From UBA1858 sp045106935 (GTDB lineage Bacteria > Pseudomonadota > Gammaproteobacteria > UBA4575), in NCBI GenBank assembly GCA_045106935.1, contig JBGCFN010000052.1, positions 1-61,363 on the forward strand: 61,363 nt of DNA, given 5' to 3'. The notes under the pieces are model-generated. The model saw only the letters and a list, made by a program, of their open reading frames with translations. It was not told where the DNA came from and made no database searches. Position numbers and translations under genes: made by a program. Positions 9,101 through 18,610 of this stretch are shown piece by piece. Each line of letters opens with the position of its first letter. The first letter of the stretch is position 1.

Positions 9101-10186
9101 TCAATTCAATGTCACCACACGTTTTAGACGCGTAATCATAGTATTTTGGTACGCGATAAAGGTCGCAATCACAACCAATAAATGCACACTATACAAAGAA
9201 ATTAAGCCATAACTTTCACCACGCTTAATCCAACTGCATGTGACGATAACAAGATTTAAATACAATATATAAATCAACACAGCGACGGCTAATCGCGAAA
9301 ACCTGCCAGAATTGGGTGCCACTTTACTAATGGGTATAGCTAAAAGCATCAGTACCAACGTAGAAAATATAATTGAACCGCGTTGATAGATCTCAGCTAG
9401 ATAACTTGAATCACGCAAACTAAACAAAGACGTTATATTTTGATATTTAGCTTTACCAGCTTCACGCGAAAAATCTGTGCGAGGAGGATAAACACGATGC
9501 TCTTGGTAAGTAGAGATAGAAAAATTGGCTTGCCCTGGAGTGCCTTCTATTGTCTTACCATCAAATAAGACAAATACTTGCGATAGATCATCATTTTCTT
9601 GCATTTGTGCACGCTCGGCAATCTCAACAATAGATTTACCTTCTTCTTTTCTTTGCACAAAAACATTCTGCAAAATTCCTTCCTGTACATCTTCAGACTC
9701 AGCATAAACCACCCAACCTGTGCTCTCTAGCTCGAAAAATTTACCGGGAGACAATTGCCCAAGAACCATGCTTTGCTCAGTGACACTTTCAATCACTTCC
9801 GCTAATCGATGCGCCCAGGGTGAGACATATGAAACCAATAAATATAAAATCACTAACACAGGGATACCAATAGTCATCACAGCTTTGATGAAAACTCGAC
9901 GACTGGCTCCTCCCGCCATCGCTGCATTAATCTCACTATCTTTATGCATACGACTTAACACCATAATAATGGCAATAAATAATGAAAATGGCAGCAGAAT
10001 GACTAGGTATCTAATCACACCTAATAGCAGCACTGTGCCCAGCATATTCACGCTAAGATCACCATCGAGCACTTCACCCAACAACTGGATAAACAGCTTT
10101 CCTAAAATAATCAGCAGCAAAATTAAAGCGACAGATGCGATGGCCGCTACAATATCACGCGCGATGTACTGAGAAATTATTCGCAT
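9101..10186 (-). CDS. lptF: LPS export permease LptF
   Basis: Partner of LptG in the LPS-extracting ABC transporter. The 361-residue protein opens with the family start IISQYIARDIV. It has N-terminal membrane helices, the AGGASRRVF region contacted by the ATPase LptB, a periplasmic jellyroll domain, and C-terminal helices with LLAIPISKVAPNSGRFSRL, the LptF-type sequence. It is first in the lptF-lptG pair and is separated from divergent pepA by 130 bp, where both promoters should lie. No strong ribosome site precedes the ATG. Confidence 0.92.
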   Translation of the reverse strand: MRIISQYIARDIVAAIASVALILLLIILGKLFIQLLGEVLDGDLSVNMLGTVLLLGVIRYLVILLPFSLFIAIIMVLSRMHKDSEINAAMAGGASRRVFIKAVMTIGIPVLVILYLLVSYVSPWAHRLAEVIESVTEQSMVLGQLSPGKFFELESTGWVVYAESEDVQEGILQNVFVQRKEEGKSIVEIAERAQMQENDDLSQVFVLFDGKTIEGTPGQANFSISTYQEHRVYPPRTDFSREAGKAKYQNITSLFSLRDSSYLAEIYQRGSIIFSTLVLMLLAIPISKVAPNSGRFSRLAVAVLIYILYLNLVIVTCSWIKRGESYGLISLYSVHLLVVIATFIAYQNTMITRLKRVVTLN

Positions 10187-10275
10187 TATTTAATAGTATT
10201 CAGCTCAAGCCATGAAAAAGTTGATTCAATTTTTTTGATCCAGGTAGAATTCGCCCAGAAGAAATAAAAAGTTAG

Positions 10276-10310
10276 TATAATTCATTAAATCACCTATAAA
10301 ATTTCAGGAG
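10276..10310 (+). promoter_or_regulatory. Candidate pepA -10 element and ribosome binding site
   Basis: A perfect TATAAT (10276-10281) lies 35 bp before the pepA ATG, and a good Shine-Dalgarno AGGAG (10306-10310) sits six bases before it. I do not see a good -35 hexamer at the right distance, so the promoter part is tentative while the ribosome site is solid. Confidence 0.45.
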
Positions 10311-10316
10311 AACAAC

Positions 10317-11810
10317 ATGGAGTATCTCGTAAAACGTTGTGCAATTACTAGCGAGAAAAGCGCATGCGCAATTGTGACAGTATTTGCTAACAAGCGTTTA
10401 AGCGATGAAGCCCAACAACTAGACAAACTCTACGGTGGAATATTATCCGCGGCAGCAAGAAGTGGTGATATTAACGGAAATCTTGGCGAAACTCTGCTTG
10501 TTCATACACCGAAAAATTCTAGTCTTAAGCGAATCTTGCTTGTTGGCTGTGGTAAAACTAAGGATTTGGACATAATAAAATATAGAAAGATCCTAAATTC
10601 CTGTATAAATGCCTTAAAAAGCACTGGCTCATCTGATGCCATCAGCACGTTGGCAACACTTGATATCAAAGATCAGAGCTGTCAATCACTCACGCGCATG
10701 CATATCTTGCTAGCCGAAGATATCTATTATAAGTACGACCAAACACTTTCCAAAAAGAAGACGCCAAGCAAGTTAAAACGAATTAAGTTTGTATGTGACC
10801 AAGCTTCTCAACTCAAACAGATTAAACAAGGCATCATCCAGGGCAAAGCCATTGCCGATGGCATGGTAGTCACCAAAGAATTAGGAAACTTGCCGGCAAA
10901 CGTCTGCACACCAAGATATCTTGCAAAAACTGCCCAAAGTATCAAAAAAGGCAAAGGCAAACTTTCTCTCACTGTGCTTGATGAACGTGAAATGAAAAAA
11001 CTTGGCATGGGATCATTATTATCCGTGTCTGCTGGTAGCGTTGAACCTGCTAAATTAATTTCATTGCAATATAAAGGCGCTGCACGAAACAGCAAGCCAG
11101 TAGTACTTGTTGGGAAAGGTATCACGTTTGATACTGGAGGCATTTCACTGAAACCCGGCGCTGGCATGGATGAAATGAAATTTGACATGTGTGGGGCCGC
11201 CACTGTCCTTGGCACCATGCAAGCAATTTGTGATATGAATTTACCACTCAATGTAGTCGGGCTAGTTGCCGCCGCTGAAAATATGCCTGGAGGCAAGGCG
11301 ACCAAGCCAGGAGATGTAGTGACTTCTATGTCAGGTCAAACGATTGAAGTATTAAATACAGATGCCGAAGGCCGCTTAGTCTTATGTGACGCACTTACCT
11401 ATGCAAAACGCTATGACCCAGATGTCGTGATTGATATGGCAACACTAACAGGCGCCTGTCTTGTTGCACTTGGTCACGAGGCTAGCGGGTTAATGAGTAA
11501 CTCAGACAAATTAAGTAATGACCTTCTCGCGGCGGGTCAGTCTACAGGTGATCGCGCATGGCGATTACCCATATGGGACGAATATCAACCCTTGCTTGAT
11601 AGTAATTTTGCCGATATTGCCAATATTGGTGGACGTTGGGCAGGCACAATTACTGCCGCGTGTTTTTTAGCTCGGTTCACGAAAGAATATAAATGGGCAC
11701 ACTTAGATATTGCTGGGACAGCATGGAATCAAGGGAAAAACAAAGGGGCGACAGGTCGTCCTGTTCCTATGCTTACTGAATACTTAATGCGCCGCGCACG
11801 TACCTCATAA
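10317..11810 (+). CDS. pepA: Leucyl aminopeptidase (PepA, M17 family)
   Basis: Cytosolic di-metal aminopeptidase that removes N-terminal residues in peptide turnover; in E. coli PepA also binds DNA in Xer recombination at plasmid cer sites and regulates carAB. The 497 residues show the M17 signature NTDAEGRL at 347-354, whose Asp and Glu bind zinc and whose Arg helps catalysis, plus the earlier metal region GKGITFDTGGISLKPG and ATLTGACLVALG. The gene order lptF/lptG divergent from pepA-holC-valS is the standard gammaproteobacterial one. The stop is one base before the holC start, which suggests translational coupling. Confidence 0.96.
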   Translation: MEYLVKRCAITSEKSACAIVTVFANKRLSDEAQQLDKLYGGILSAAARSGDINGNLGETLLVHTPKNSSLKRILLVGCGKTKDLDIIKYRKILNSCINALKSTGSSDAISTLATLDIKDQSCQSLTRMHILLAEDIYYKYDQTLSKKKTPSKLKRIKFVCDQASQLKQIKQGIIQGKAIADGMVVTKELGNLPANVCTPRYLAKTAQSIKKGKGKLSLTVLDEREMKKLGMGSLLSVSAGSVEPAKLISLQYKGAARNSKPVVLVGKGITFDTGGISLKPGAGMDEMKFDMCGAATVLGTMQAICDMNLPLNVVGLVAAAENMPGGKATKPGDVVTSMSGQTIEVLNTDAEGRLVLCDALTYAKRYDPDVVIDMATLTGACLVALGHEASGLMSNSDKLSNDLLAAGQSTGDRAWRLPIWDEYQPLLDSNFADIANIGGRWAGTITAACFLARFTKEYKWAHLDIAGTAWNQGKNKGATGRPVPMLTEYLMRRARTS

Positions 11811-11811
11811 C

Positions 11812-12234
11812 GTGCCACAAATTGATTTCTACATTATTGATGATAACGCGGCTGATGCTTGGCTGCGTTATGCATGTCGATTAGTTGAAAAAGCCTACAC
11901 ACTAGGCATGCATGTTCATATCCATACGCCTAATGAACAATTAACAATGCAGATGGATGAATTACTCTGGGTATTTCGTGATCGAAGTTTTATTCCTCAC
12001 CAGCAAGCTTGCACAGAAAACGAACTATGCGCAGTCACATTAAATCATGACCAATTGCCGCCGCAACGCGAATTACTTGTAAATCTCACTCCTGACGCGC
12101 CTGATTTTTACCATCAATTTGAGCGTGTGATTGAAGTGGTTGGCACTGATAACAATATGAAGCAAGCTGCGCGTGATCGTTTTCGATTTTACAAAGATAA
12201 AGGTGAATCACCTACCCATCACCAAGTCAGCTAA
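11812..12234 (+). CDS. holC: DNA polymerase III chi subunit
   Basis: Clamp-loader accessory subunit that links the replisome to SSB and, in E. coli, forms an alternative complex with the YoaA helicase. The 140-residue protein starts with GTG one base after the pepA stop. Family marks are the opening PQIDFYIIDD, the region WLRYACRLVEKAYTLGMHVHIHT, the DELLWVFRDRSFIPH block and the late VEVVGTDNNMKQAARDRFR. A YoaA homologue is encoded elsewhere in this window (19259-21187). Confidence 0.9.
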   Translation: MPQIDFYIIDDNAADAWLRYACRLVEKAYTLGMHVHIHTPNEQLTMQMDELLWVFRDRSFIPHQQACTENELCAVTLNHDQLPPQRELLVNLTPDAPDFYHQFERVIEVVGTDNNMKQAARDRFRFYKDKGESPTHHQVS

Positions 12235-12362
12235 AGGTAGCCCACACACTTTTTTATACAATTGAAGCAACAAACCATGGTGAGTGCACGCGTTTACAAA
12301 TAGAATAACCTGTATATATTCACACACAATAATAACAATTATTTTCAGGAAACCGGCCCACA

Positions 12363-15122
12363 GTGGAAAAAGTCTACCAGCCTCACGAAATTGAAAAACA
12401 TTGGTATCAGGAATGGAAGTCTCAAGGACACTTCCAACCTGCAGAATCAGGGGATCAACCATTCTGCATCATGATTCCACCTCCCAATGTCACAGGCACA
12501 CTACATATGGGTCACGCTTTCAATAATACCGTCATGGATAGCCTGACACGTTACCATCGCATGTGCGGTGATAATACTTTATGGCAGCCTGGGACAGACC
12601 ATGCGGGAATCGCCACCCAGATGGTCGTTGAGAGACAACTCAATGCAGCGGGCTCTTCTCGTACCGAGTTGGGTCGTGAAGCATTTCTTGACAAGGTCTG
12701 GGAGTGGAAAGAGCAATCAGGCAATACTATTTCTCAGCAGTTAGAAAGATTAGGTTCTTCTGTTGATTGGTCTCGCGAACGATTCACTATGGACGAAGGC
12801 TTATCTAAAGCTGTGCGCGAAGTCTTTGTGCGTTTACACGAAGAAGGGCTCATTTATCGAGGCAAAAGACTTGTTAACTGGGACCCCGTTCTGCATACCG
12901 CAGTTTCAGACTTAGAAGTCATCTCAGAAGAAGAAAATGGGTATTTATGGCATATGCGTTACCCAATATCAGGAAGTGACGAACACCTAGTTGTTGCCAC
13001 CACTCGCCCTGAAACCATGTTGGGTGATAGTGCAGTCGCAGTACACCCAGAAGACGAACGCTATCAACATCTGGTTGGCAAATCAGTCACGCTACCATTA
13101 TGCAAAAGAACAATCCCTATCATCGCGGATGATTACGTAGACCCAGAATTTGGTTCCGGCTGCGTGAAAATTACACCTGCGCATGATTTCAATGATTATG
13201 ATGTTGGCAAAAGACATGATTTGCCTATGCTCAATATTTTCACGGTTGATGCAAAAATTAATCAACATGCACCTGAAGCATTTCACAATATGGATCGTTA
13301 TGACGCTCGCAAGAAAGTTATTAATGATCTTGAAGAACTAAGCTTAATAGAAAAAATTGACGACCATAAATTAATGGTCCCGCGTGGCGATCGTTCTGGC
13401 GCAGTTGTCGAACCATTTCTAACTGATCAGTGGTATGTGAAAATTGAACCTCTTGCAGAACCCGCAATTAAAGCAGTTGAAGATGGCACTATCCGTTTCA
13501 TTCCTGAAAATTGGAATAACACTTACTTTGAATGGATGCGTAACATCCAAGACTGGTGCATTAGTCGACAGTTATGGTGGGGACACCGTATACCTGCTTG
13601 GTATGACGAACAAGGAAACATCTATGTTGGTCGCGATGAAAGCGAAGTACGCAGCAAACATAATCTAGATGAGAGCATTTCTCTTAAACAAGATGAAGAT
13701 GTACTCGACACCTGGTTTTCATCAGCACTATGGCCATTTTCTACGTTAGGCTGGCCAGACAAAACACCTGAATTAAAACAATTTTATCCAACTTCTGTCC
13801 TAGTCACAGGCTTTGATATTATTTTCTTCTGGGTCGCACGCATGATCATGATGGGCATGAAGTTCATGGATGACATTCCATTTAAAGATATCTATATCCA
13901 TGGTTTAGTACGCGACTCTGATGGGCAAAAAATGTCTAAATCTAAAGGCAATGTATTAGACCCGATTGATTTAATTGATGGCATTACCTTAGACGCACTC
14001 GTAGAGAAACGCACCAAAGGACTGATGCAGCCTAAAATGGCAACAAAGATTGAAAAATCTACGCGCAAGCAATACCCAGATGGTATTCCAGCCTATGGAA
14101 CTGATGCCTTACGATTCACTTTTGCAGCATTAGCGTCTACTGGCCGCGATGTTAAATTTGATCTAAACCGTATTGAAGGTTACCGAAACTTTTGCAACAA
14201 ACTATGGAATGCTTCTCGCTTCGTATTAATGAATTGCGAAGACCAGCAAGTTGCCGATCAAATAGATTTTGCATCGTTACCACCCACAGACAAATGGATA
14301 CTTAGCCGTCAGCAAGAGTTAACAGACTTAGTTCATCGCGACATCCAAAATTATCGTTTTGATCTAGCTGCTAAAGCTTTGTATGAATTCACATGGAATG
14401 AATTTTGCGATTGGTATTTAGAACTCATAAAACCTGTAATGTTTTCTGATGACGAACATGCGAAAAAACAAACTCGACGCGTGTTACTTGAAGTGCTTGA
14501 AAACCTACTCAGACTACTTCACCCAATTATTCCTTTTATTACAGAAGAAATTTGGCAGTCAATCGCGCCCAAATTAGGCATCCATGATAAAACTATTATG
14601 CTGCAAGCTTATCCGAGAAGTAACAATGATTGGGTAGACGTGAACAGTGCAGCCGAGATTGATTGGCTAAAAGACTTTATTGCAGGCGTACGAAAGATTC
14701 GCTCAGAGAGGAATATCCCTCCAAGCAAAGCAGTCCCGGCATTACTGCAACATTGTTCTGCAACCGATATAGAACGGCTTAACACACATCGCAACGCGTT
14801 AGACAAACTCGCTAAATTAGAAAATATTACGGTACTCAACGACGAAGAAGCACCTGAAGCCTCATTAGCTTTAGTTGGCGAAATGAAGGTACTAATACCA
14901 CTAGCAGGATTAATAAATAAAGAAGAAGAATTACAGCGTTTAAGCAAAGATATCACCAAGCTTGAAGCGAATATCGAAAAAACACGCAATAAACTAAATA
15001 ATCCTAACTTTAAAGATAAAGCGCCGGCTGCCGTCGTCGAAAAAGAACAAGACCGAATAAAAGAACAAGAACAAACACTAGCAGAACTACACTTACAAAA
15101 ACAAAAAATGGATAATTTATAG
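12363..15122 (+). CDS. valS: Valyl-tRNA synthetase
   Basis: Class I aminoacyl-tRNA synthetase charging tRNA-Val, with an editing domain against threonine. At 919 residues it is slightly shorter than E. coli ValS (951). The HIGH motif appears as HMGH at 48-51 in PPPNVTGTLHMGH. The CP1 editing domain (around 190-330) holds TTRPETMLGD. KMSKS is at 523-527. The C-terminal 70 or so residues are rich in Glu, Lys and Leu and form the tRNA-binding coiled coil. Translation starts at GTG, 128 bp after holC; the gap has no recognisable gene. Downstream I see no clear terminator. Confidence 0.97.
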   Translation: MEKVYQPHEIEKHWYQEWKSQGHFQPAESGDQPFCIMIPPPNVTGTLHMGHAFNNTVMDSLTRYHRMCGDNTLWQPGTDHAGIATQMVVERQLNAAGSSRTELGREAFLDKVWEWKEQSGNTISQQLERLGSSVDWSRERFTMDEGLSKAVREVFVRLHEEGLIYRGKRLVNWDPVLHTAVSDLEVISEEENGYLWHMRYPISGSDEHLVVATTRPETMLGDSAVAVHPEDERYQHLVGKSVTLPLCKRTIPIIADDYVDPEFGSGCVKITPAHDFNDYDVGKRHDLPMLNIFTVDAKINQHAPEAFHNMDRYDARKKVINDLEELSLIEKIDDHKLMVPRGDRSGAVVEPFLTDQWYVKIEPLAEPAIKAVEDGTIRFIPENWNNTYFEWMRNIQDWCISRQLWWGHRIPAWYDEQGNIYVGRDESEVRSKHNLDESISLKQDEDVLDTWFSSALWPFSTLGWPDKTPELKQFYPTSVLVTGFDIIFFWVARMIMMGMKFMDDIPFKDIYIHGLVRDSDGQKMSKSKGNVLDPIDLIDGITLDALVEKRTKGLMQPKMATKIEKSTRKQYPDGIPAYGTDALRFTFAALASTGRDVKFDLNRIEGYRNFCNKLWNASRFVLMNCEDQQVADQIDFASLPPTDKWILSRQQELTDLVHRDIQNYRFDLAAKALYEFTWNEFCDWYLELIKPVMFSDDEHAKKQTRRVLLEVLENLLRLLHPIIPFITEEIWQSIAPKLGIHDKTIMLQAYPRSNNDWVDVNSAAEIDWLKDFIAGVRKIRSERNIPPSKAVPALLQHCSATDIERLNTHRNALDKLAKLENITVLNDEEAPEASLALVGEMKVLIPLAGLINKEEELQRLSKDITKLEANIEKTRNKLNNPNFKDKAPAAVVEKEQDRIKEQEQTLAELHLQKQKMDNL

Positions 15123-15235
15123 CTACTCAGCAGATGAGCATCAATATGAAAACTGACAAAATCATCTATAAAGCACACTCATAATAAAGCCAATCGTTAC
15201 TAAGTGTAGTGCGATAGATCACCCAATAAACAATA

Positions 15236-15856
15236 ATGATCAGTATTGAATTAAGCTACTTCATTATTACGTCATTGATATTAATTATCACACCTGGGCC
15301 AGATATTATATTTCTGATCACCCAATCTATTGTCAATGGATCTAAAGCAGGACTCCTAACCGCACTAGGTTTAGCCAGCGGTAATCTTGCTCATACAGTG
15401 GCTGCAGCCCTTGGTGTTTCGATAATTTTTCAAACATCAGCGCTTGCATTTACAACATTAAAATTAGTAGGTATAGGTTATCTTATATATTTAGCCTATC
15501 GACTACTGATCATTAATCAATCTCCCGATCAAATATCACCCAAACATTTTATTAGTAACACGTCCTTTTATAAACGAGGCTTATTACTCAACATCCTCAA
15601 CCCAAAAGTCGCTCTGTTCTTTTTAGCCTATCTACCACAATTCATTACTGACGCATCAACACAACCACACATAGAAATAATTATTCTGGGAGGTATATTC
15701 ACATTATTGGTTGTCATTGTCTTTGGTAGTGTCAGCCTACTCGCAGTGACACTCAAAAACATAATTCACATAAATTCTATAAGTTACATAGCAATGAACC
15801 GCATAACTGCATTTATTTATATATTGCTTGCGATTTATCTCGCCCTATTAAATTAA
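15236..15856 (+). CDS. LysE/RhtB family amino acid exporter
   Basis: Inner-membrane export protein of 206 residues with about six helices. The family hallmark TPGPDIIFLITQSI (residues 18-31) is followed by GSKAGLLTALGLASGNL, a second helix pair around 65-90, and GLLLNILNPKVALFFLAYLPQF, the NPK motif typical of RhtB. Relatives export homoserine, threonine, leucine or lysine; the substrate cannot be assigned here. It stands alone between valS and the peroxidase gene, so context gives no further hint. Confidence 0.88.
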   Translation: MISIELSYFIITSLILIITPGPDIIFLITQSIVNGSKAGLLTALGLASGNLAHTVAAALGVSIIFQTSALAFTTLKLVGIGYLIYLAYRLLIINQSPDQISPKHFISNTSFYKRGLLLNILNPKVALFFLAYLPQFITDASTQPHIEIIILGGIFTLLVVIVFGSVSLLAVTLKNIIHINSISYIAMNRITAFIYILLAIYLALLN

Positions 15857-15982
15857 TTGCAAAAATTTATTGCCATTTCATAATCCATTCAATTACTTGA
15901 AACACATCACATTTTTAAATCCACATCATGAAAAAATCTCTTTACCAGAGATAACAAAAACCAAATCAATATACAACTACAT

Positions 15983-16013
15983 TTGAAATAATAAATTCAC
16001 AACTATAGTGAAT
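15983..16013 (+). promoter_or_regulatory. Candidate promoter with dyad operator before the peroxidase gene
   Basis: A -10-like TATAGT (16004-16009) is embedded in a 6-bp inverted repeat, ATTCAC and GTGAAT (15995-16000 and 16008-16013) separated by seven bases. A TTGAAA (15983-15988) lies 15 bp before the -10, slightly short for sigma-70. A dyad over a -10 box is a usual place for a repressor to bind. The call rests on pattern only. Confidence 0.35.
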
Positions 16014-16053
16014 ATTAGTTAATTGCAACAAACAATCTGAAAGAGAGAATTGA

Positions 16054-17778
16054 ATGAAAAACACTTTCCTAAGTGTCGCTACACTCTGCGCACTACTATA
16101 CCAAACACATGCCATTTCAAGCGGGCAAGAAAGCACCTCTCCCGCTGACAATATCCTTGATCATGCTGATAATACAATGATAAATCCAAATGCTTCCCCC
16201 GTTAGAAGAATAGAACGAAATCACAACAAATATAAAAAACATCACAAGCAAATTTTTTACAGAACAATTGATGGGAGTAATAACAACCTTAGCGATCATG
16301 AAATGAACGCGGCAGACACAGAATTAATTCGCGTGACTGAGCCAGGTTACAGTGATCAATCTAGTGCAATGGCCGGGAGTGACCGTCCAAGTCCAAGAGA
16401 AGTCAGCAATCATGCACTGTCACAAAGTCGCTCCAAACTTACTGACAAACGTGCGAGTGACTTTTTATGGCAATGGGGTCAGTTTCTAGACCATGACATC
16501 GATATCACCGATGGCGCAAGTCCAGAAGAACTCGTCCCAATCACAATCCCTACAGGCGACCCTCAGTTTGACCCCGATCAGCTTGGCAATGTTGTTATGA
16601 ATTTTAATCGATCTATTTACGAACCAGGCTCAAATCCTCGACAACAGCTTAATGAAATCACAGGATGGATCGATGCCTCTAACGTCTATGGCTCAGATGA
16701 GGAACGCGCCATTGCACTGCGGAAAATGAATGGTTCCGGAAAACTTAAAACCAGTAAGAAAGGTTTACTTCCTTTTAATACTGCAGGTTTAAGCAATGCT
16801 GGCGGTAGTAGCGATAAATTATTTTTAGCTGGTGACGTACGTGCAAATGAACAAATAGGCCTAACCACAATGCATACTTTATTTGTGCGCGAACATAATC
16901 GTTTAGCAAAAAAGATAAAGCAAAAAAATCCTCGCCTCTCTGGCGATCAAATATACCAGCGTGCACGCCGCATTGTCGCCGCCCAAATGCAAGTAATCAC
17001 TTACAATGAATTCATCCCTGTCCTACTCGGAAAAAACTCTTTATCTAAATATAAAGGTTATGACCCAAGTGTAGATGCAAGAATAAGCAATGAATTTTCA
17101 ACGGCGGCTTACCGCTTAGGCCATAGCTTATTATCTCCAAGAATTTTGCGCTTAAACCGAAAAGGAAAAGAAACACGACATGGACACATCTCACTAAGAG
17201 AAGCATTTTTTGCACCGCATTTACTAACCGAACAAGGTAATATCGGCCCAATTCTTAGAGGGCTTGCTTCACAAGCATGCCAAGATTTAGATATTTTAGT
17301 CATTGATGATGTGCGAAATTTTTTATTCGGACAACCAGGTAGTGGAGGATTTGATCTAGCTTCATTAAATATCCAAAGAGGCCGTGATCACGGCTTACTA
17401 AGCTATAACAAAACACGCGAAAGCTTAGGGCTAGCACCCGCTCTATCATTTGCAGATATATCCTCGGACCCTGAAGTACAAGACAGATTACAAACTGCGT
17501 ATGACAATATAGACCAAATTGATTTGTGGGTCGGTGGCCTTGCAGAAGATCATATTAGTGATGCACTCGTGGGAGAGGTTTTCTACACCATACTGAAAGA
17601 TCAATTTGAGCGACTACGAGATGGCGACCGCTTCTGGTACGAAAATACTTTTTGGGGAAATGAGCTAAGAAAAATCAAAAAGACAACATTAGCAAAAATA
17701 ATAAAACGCAACACAAATGTAGGCAACGAGCTTCAGAGAAATGTCTTCATTACAAAGAACAAAAAACAATATAACTAA
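16054..17778 (+). CDS. Secreted animal-type heme peroxidase (peroxidase-cyclooxygenase superfamily)
   Basis: A 574-residue protein with an N-terminal signal peptide (about residues 1-20) and a full animal-type heme peroxidase domain (about 85-560). The myeloperoxidase/lactoperoxidase catalytic set is conserved. WGQFLDHDID gives Gln143, the heme-ester Asp146, distal His147 and calcium-binding Asp148. The calcium loop TGWIDAS supplies Thr203, Asp207 and Ser209. DVRANEQ gives Arg263 and the second heme-ester Glu266, and AAYRLGHSLL gives proximal His357. LNIQRGRDHGLLSYN follows. The residue after Glu266 is Gln, not Met, so a myeloperoxidase-like sulfonium link is absent. It probably oxidises halides, thiocyanate or phenols with H2O2 outside the cytoplasm. 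The gene is monocistronic and ends at a strong terminator. Substrate and natural role are unknown. Confidence 0.9.
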   Translation: MKNTFLSVATLCALLYQTHAISSGQESTSPADNILDHADNTMINPNASPVRRIERNHNKYKKHHKQIFYRTIDGSNNNLSDHEMNAADTELIRVTEPGYSDQSSAMAGSDRPSPREVSNHALSQSRSKLTDKRASDFLWQWGQFLDHDIDITDGASPEELVPITIPTGDPQFDPDQLGNVVMNFNRSIYEPGSNPRQQLNEITGWIDASNVYGSDEERAIALRKMNGSGKLKTSKKGLLPFNTAGLSNAGGSSDKLFLAGDVRANEQIGLTTMHTLFVREHNRLAKKIKQKNPRLSGDQIYQRARRIVAAQMQVITYNEFIPVLLGKNSLSKYKGYDPSVDARISNEFSTAAYRLGHSLLSPRILRLNRKGKETRHGHISLREAFFAPHLLTEQGNIGPILRGLASQACQDLDILVIDDVRNFLFGQPGSGGFDLASLNIQRGRDHGLLSYNKTRESLGLAPALSFADISSDPEVQDRLQTAYDNIDQIDLWVGGLAEDHISDALVGEVFYTILKDQFERLRDGDRFWYENTFWGNELRKIKKTTLAKIIKRNTNVGNELQRNVFITKNKKQYN

Positions 17779-17791
17779 ATTCGATATACCT

Positions 17792-17827
17792 AAATGCAGT
17801 AAGACTGACTAACTGCTTACTGCATTT
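17792..17827. terminator. Rho-independent terminator between convergent genes
   Basis: A perfect 12-bp stem (AAATGCAGTAAG at 17792-17803 pairing with CTTACTGCATTT at 17816-17827) encloses a 12-base loop and is followed on the plus strand by a T-rich tract. It ends the peroxidase transcript. The right arm reaches the stop codon of the convergent minus-strand gene, so the structure may also serve that transcript, although the minus-strand tail is less T-rich. Confidence 0.85.
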
Positions 17828-18185
17828 ATTTTTTTTCTTTGTTAATTAAAATATAGGGCTGAGACTTATGCCCTTTACTGCATTGAGCAACCACTGTCAC
17901 TTTTTTTATATCAGCAGGGATGACCACATCTCTCACATAACGAGTAAACGGCTGCTCATTAACATGAGGGTGATATAAAGTTCGTTTAGCGATTTCTTTA
18001 CCGTCATCACCAATCACAAGCCATTCACTTGCATAATGATCCCAGCCCGTATCGGGATGTCGGATTGTCACAGCAATATCAAATAATTGATTCGTTTTTA
18101 ATATTGCTTCTGCTTTCATTATAATTGGTGGCTGAGCCTTAGCAACAGAACTAACTAGGAGTAGCAATAGGATTAATTTTTTCAT
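17826..18185 (-). CDS. Small secreted protein of unknown function
   Basis: A 119-residue precursor with a clear signal peptide (MKKLILLLLLVSSVAKA, likely cut after Ala17). The mature part holds the phrases IRHPDTGWDHYASEW and LYHPHVNEQPFTR, which resemble a conserved uncharacterised periplasmic family I recall from other proteobacteria, and ends in a Lys-rich tail. It carries a single Cys in the mature part (AQCSKGH). Its start overlaps the stop of the VOC gene as TAATG, so it is almost certainly translated from the same mRNA as yoaA, tsaB and the VOC gene. Function unknown. Confidence 0.75.
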   Translation of the reverse strand: MKKLILLLLLVSSVAKAQPPIIMKAEAILKTNQLFDIAVTIRHPDTGWDHYASEWLVIGDDGKEIAKRTLYHPHVNEQPFTRYVRDVVIPADIKKVTVVAQCSKGHKSQPYILINKEKK

Positions 18186-18610
18186 TATCGCGTCACTTCA
18201 AATATCTGTGCCTTATCTCTAAAACACTTAAATTCTATAAAATTATTACTTGGATCTTGGATAAAGAAAGTTCTTTGCTCTCCAGCCTCCCCAGCGAATC
18301 GAGTATAGGGTTCTATATAAAAAACTATCTCATGAGATTTTATATGCAAAAGCAATTGATCCCAATCATTCCAATCCAATATCACACCAAAATGCCTTGC
18401 AGGCACCGCTTTATTATCAACTTGATTTCGACCAAAGACACTCTCATCAGCCTCATCTAAATGCGCGGTAATCTGATGTCCATAAAAATTGAAATCTATC
18501 CATTGTTTACTTTCTCTTCCAATTTCACACTTTAATACTGAACAATAAAATTCCCGTACTGCAGCTAGATTAGCGACCGGAAACGCCAGATGAAATGGAG
18601 GTGCAGTCAT
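18185..18610 (-). CDS. VOC-fold (glyoxalase/bleomycin resistance-like) protein
   Basis: A 141-residue vicinal-oxygen-chelate protein. FHLAFPVANLAAVREFYCSVL is the first beta-alpha-beta unit with a metal-position His; WIDFNFYGHQITAHL and the second half, with FFIQDPSNNFIEFKCF (a metal-position Glu), complete the paired fold. Members include glyoxalases, dioxygenases and antibiotic-binding proteins; nothing here selects one. It is coupled to tsaB upstream and to the small secreted gene downstream, in each case by a TAATG stop/start overlap. Confidence 0.85.
   Translation of the reverse strand: MTAPPFHLAFPVANLAAVREFYCSVLKCEIGRESKQWIDFNFYGHQITAHLDEADESVFGRNQVDNKAVPARHFGVILDWNDWDQLLLHIKSHEIVFYIEPYTRFAGEAGEQRTFFIQDPSNNFIEFKCFRDKAQIFEVTR

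Noticed and set aside
12310..12325. CTGTATATATTCACAC before valS, similar to a LexA box
   Set aside because: The right half lacks the ACAG needed for a LexA operator, and valS is not an expected SOS gene.
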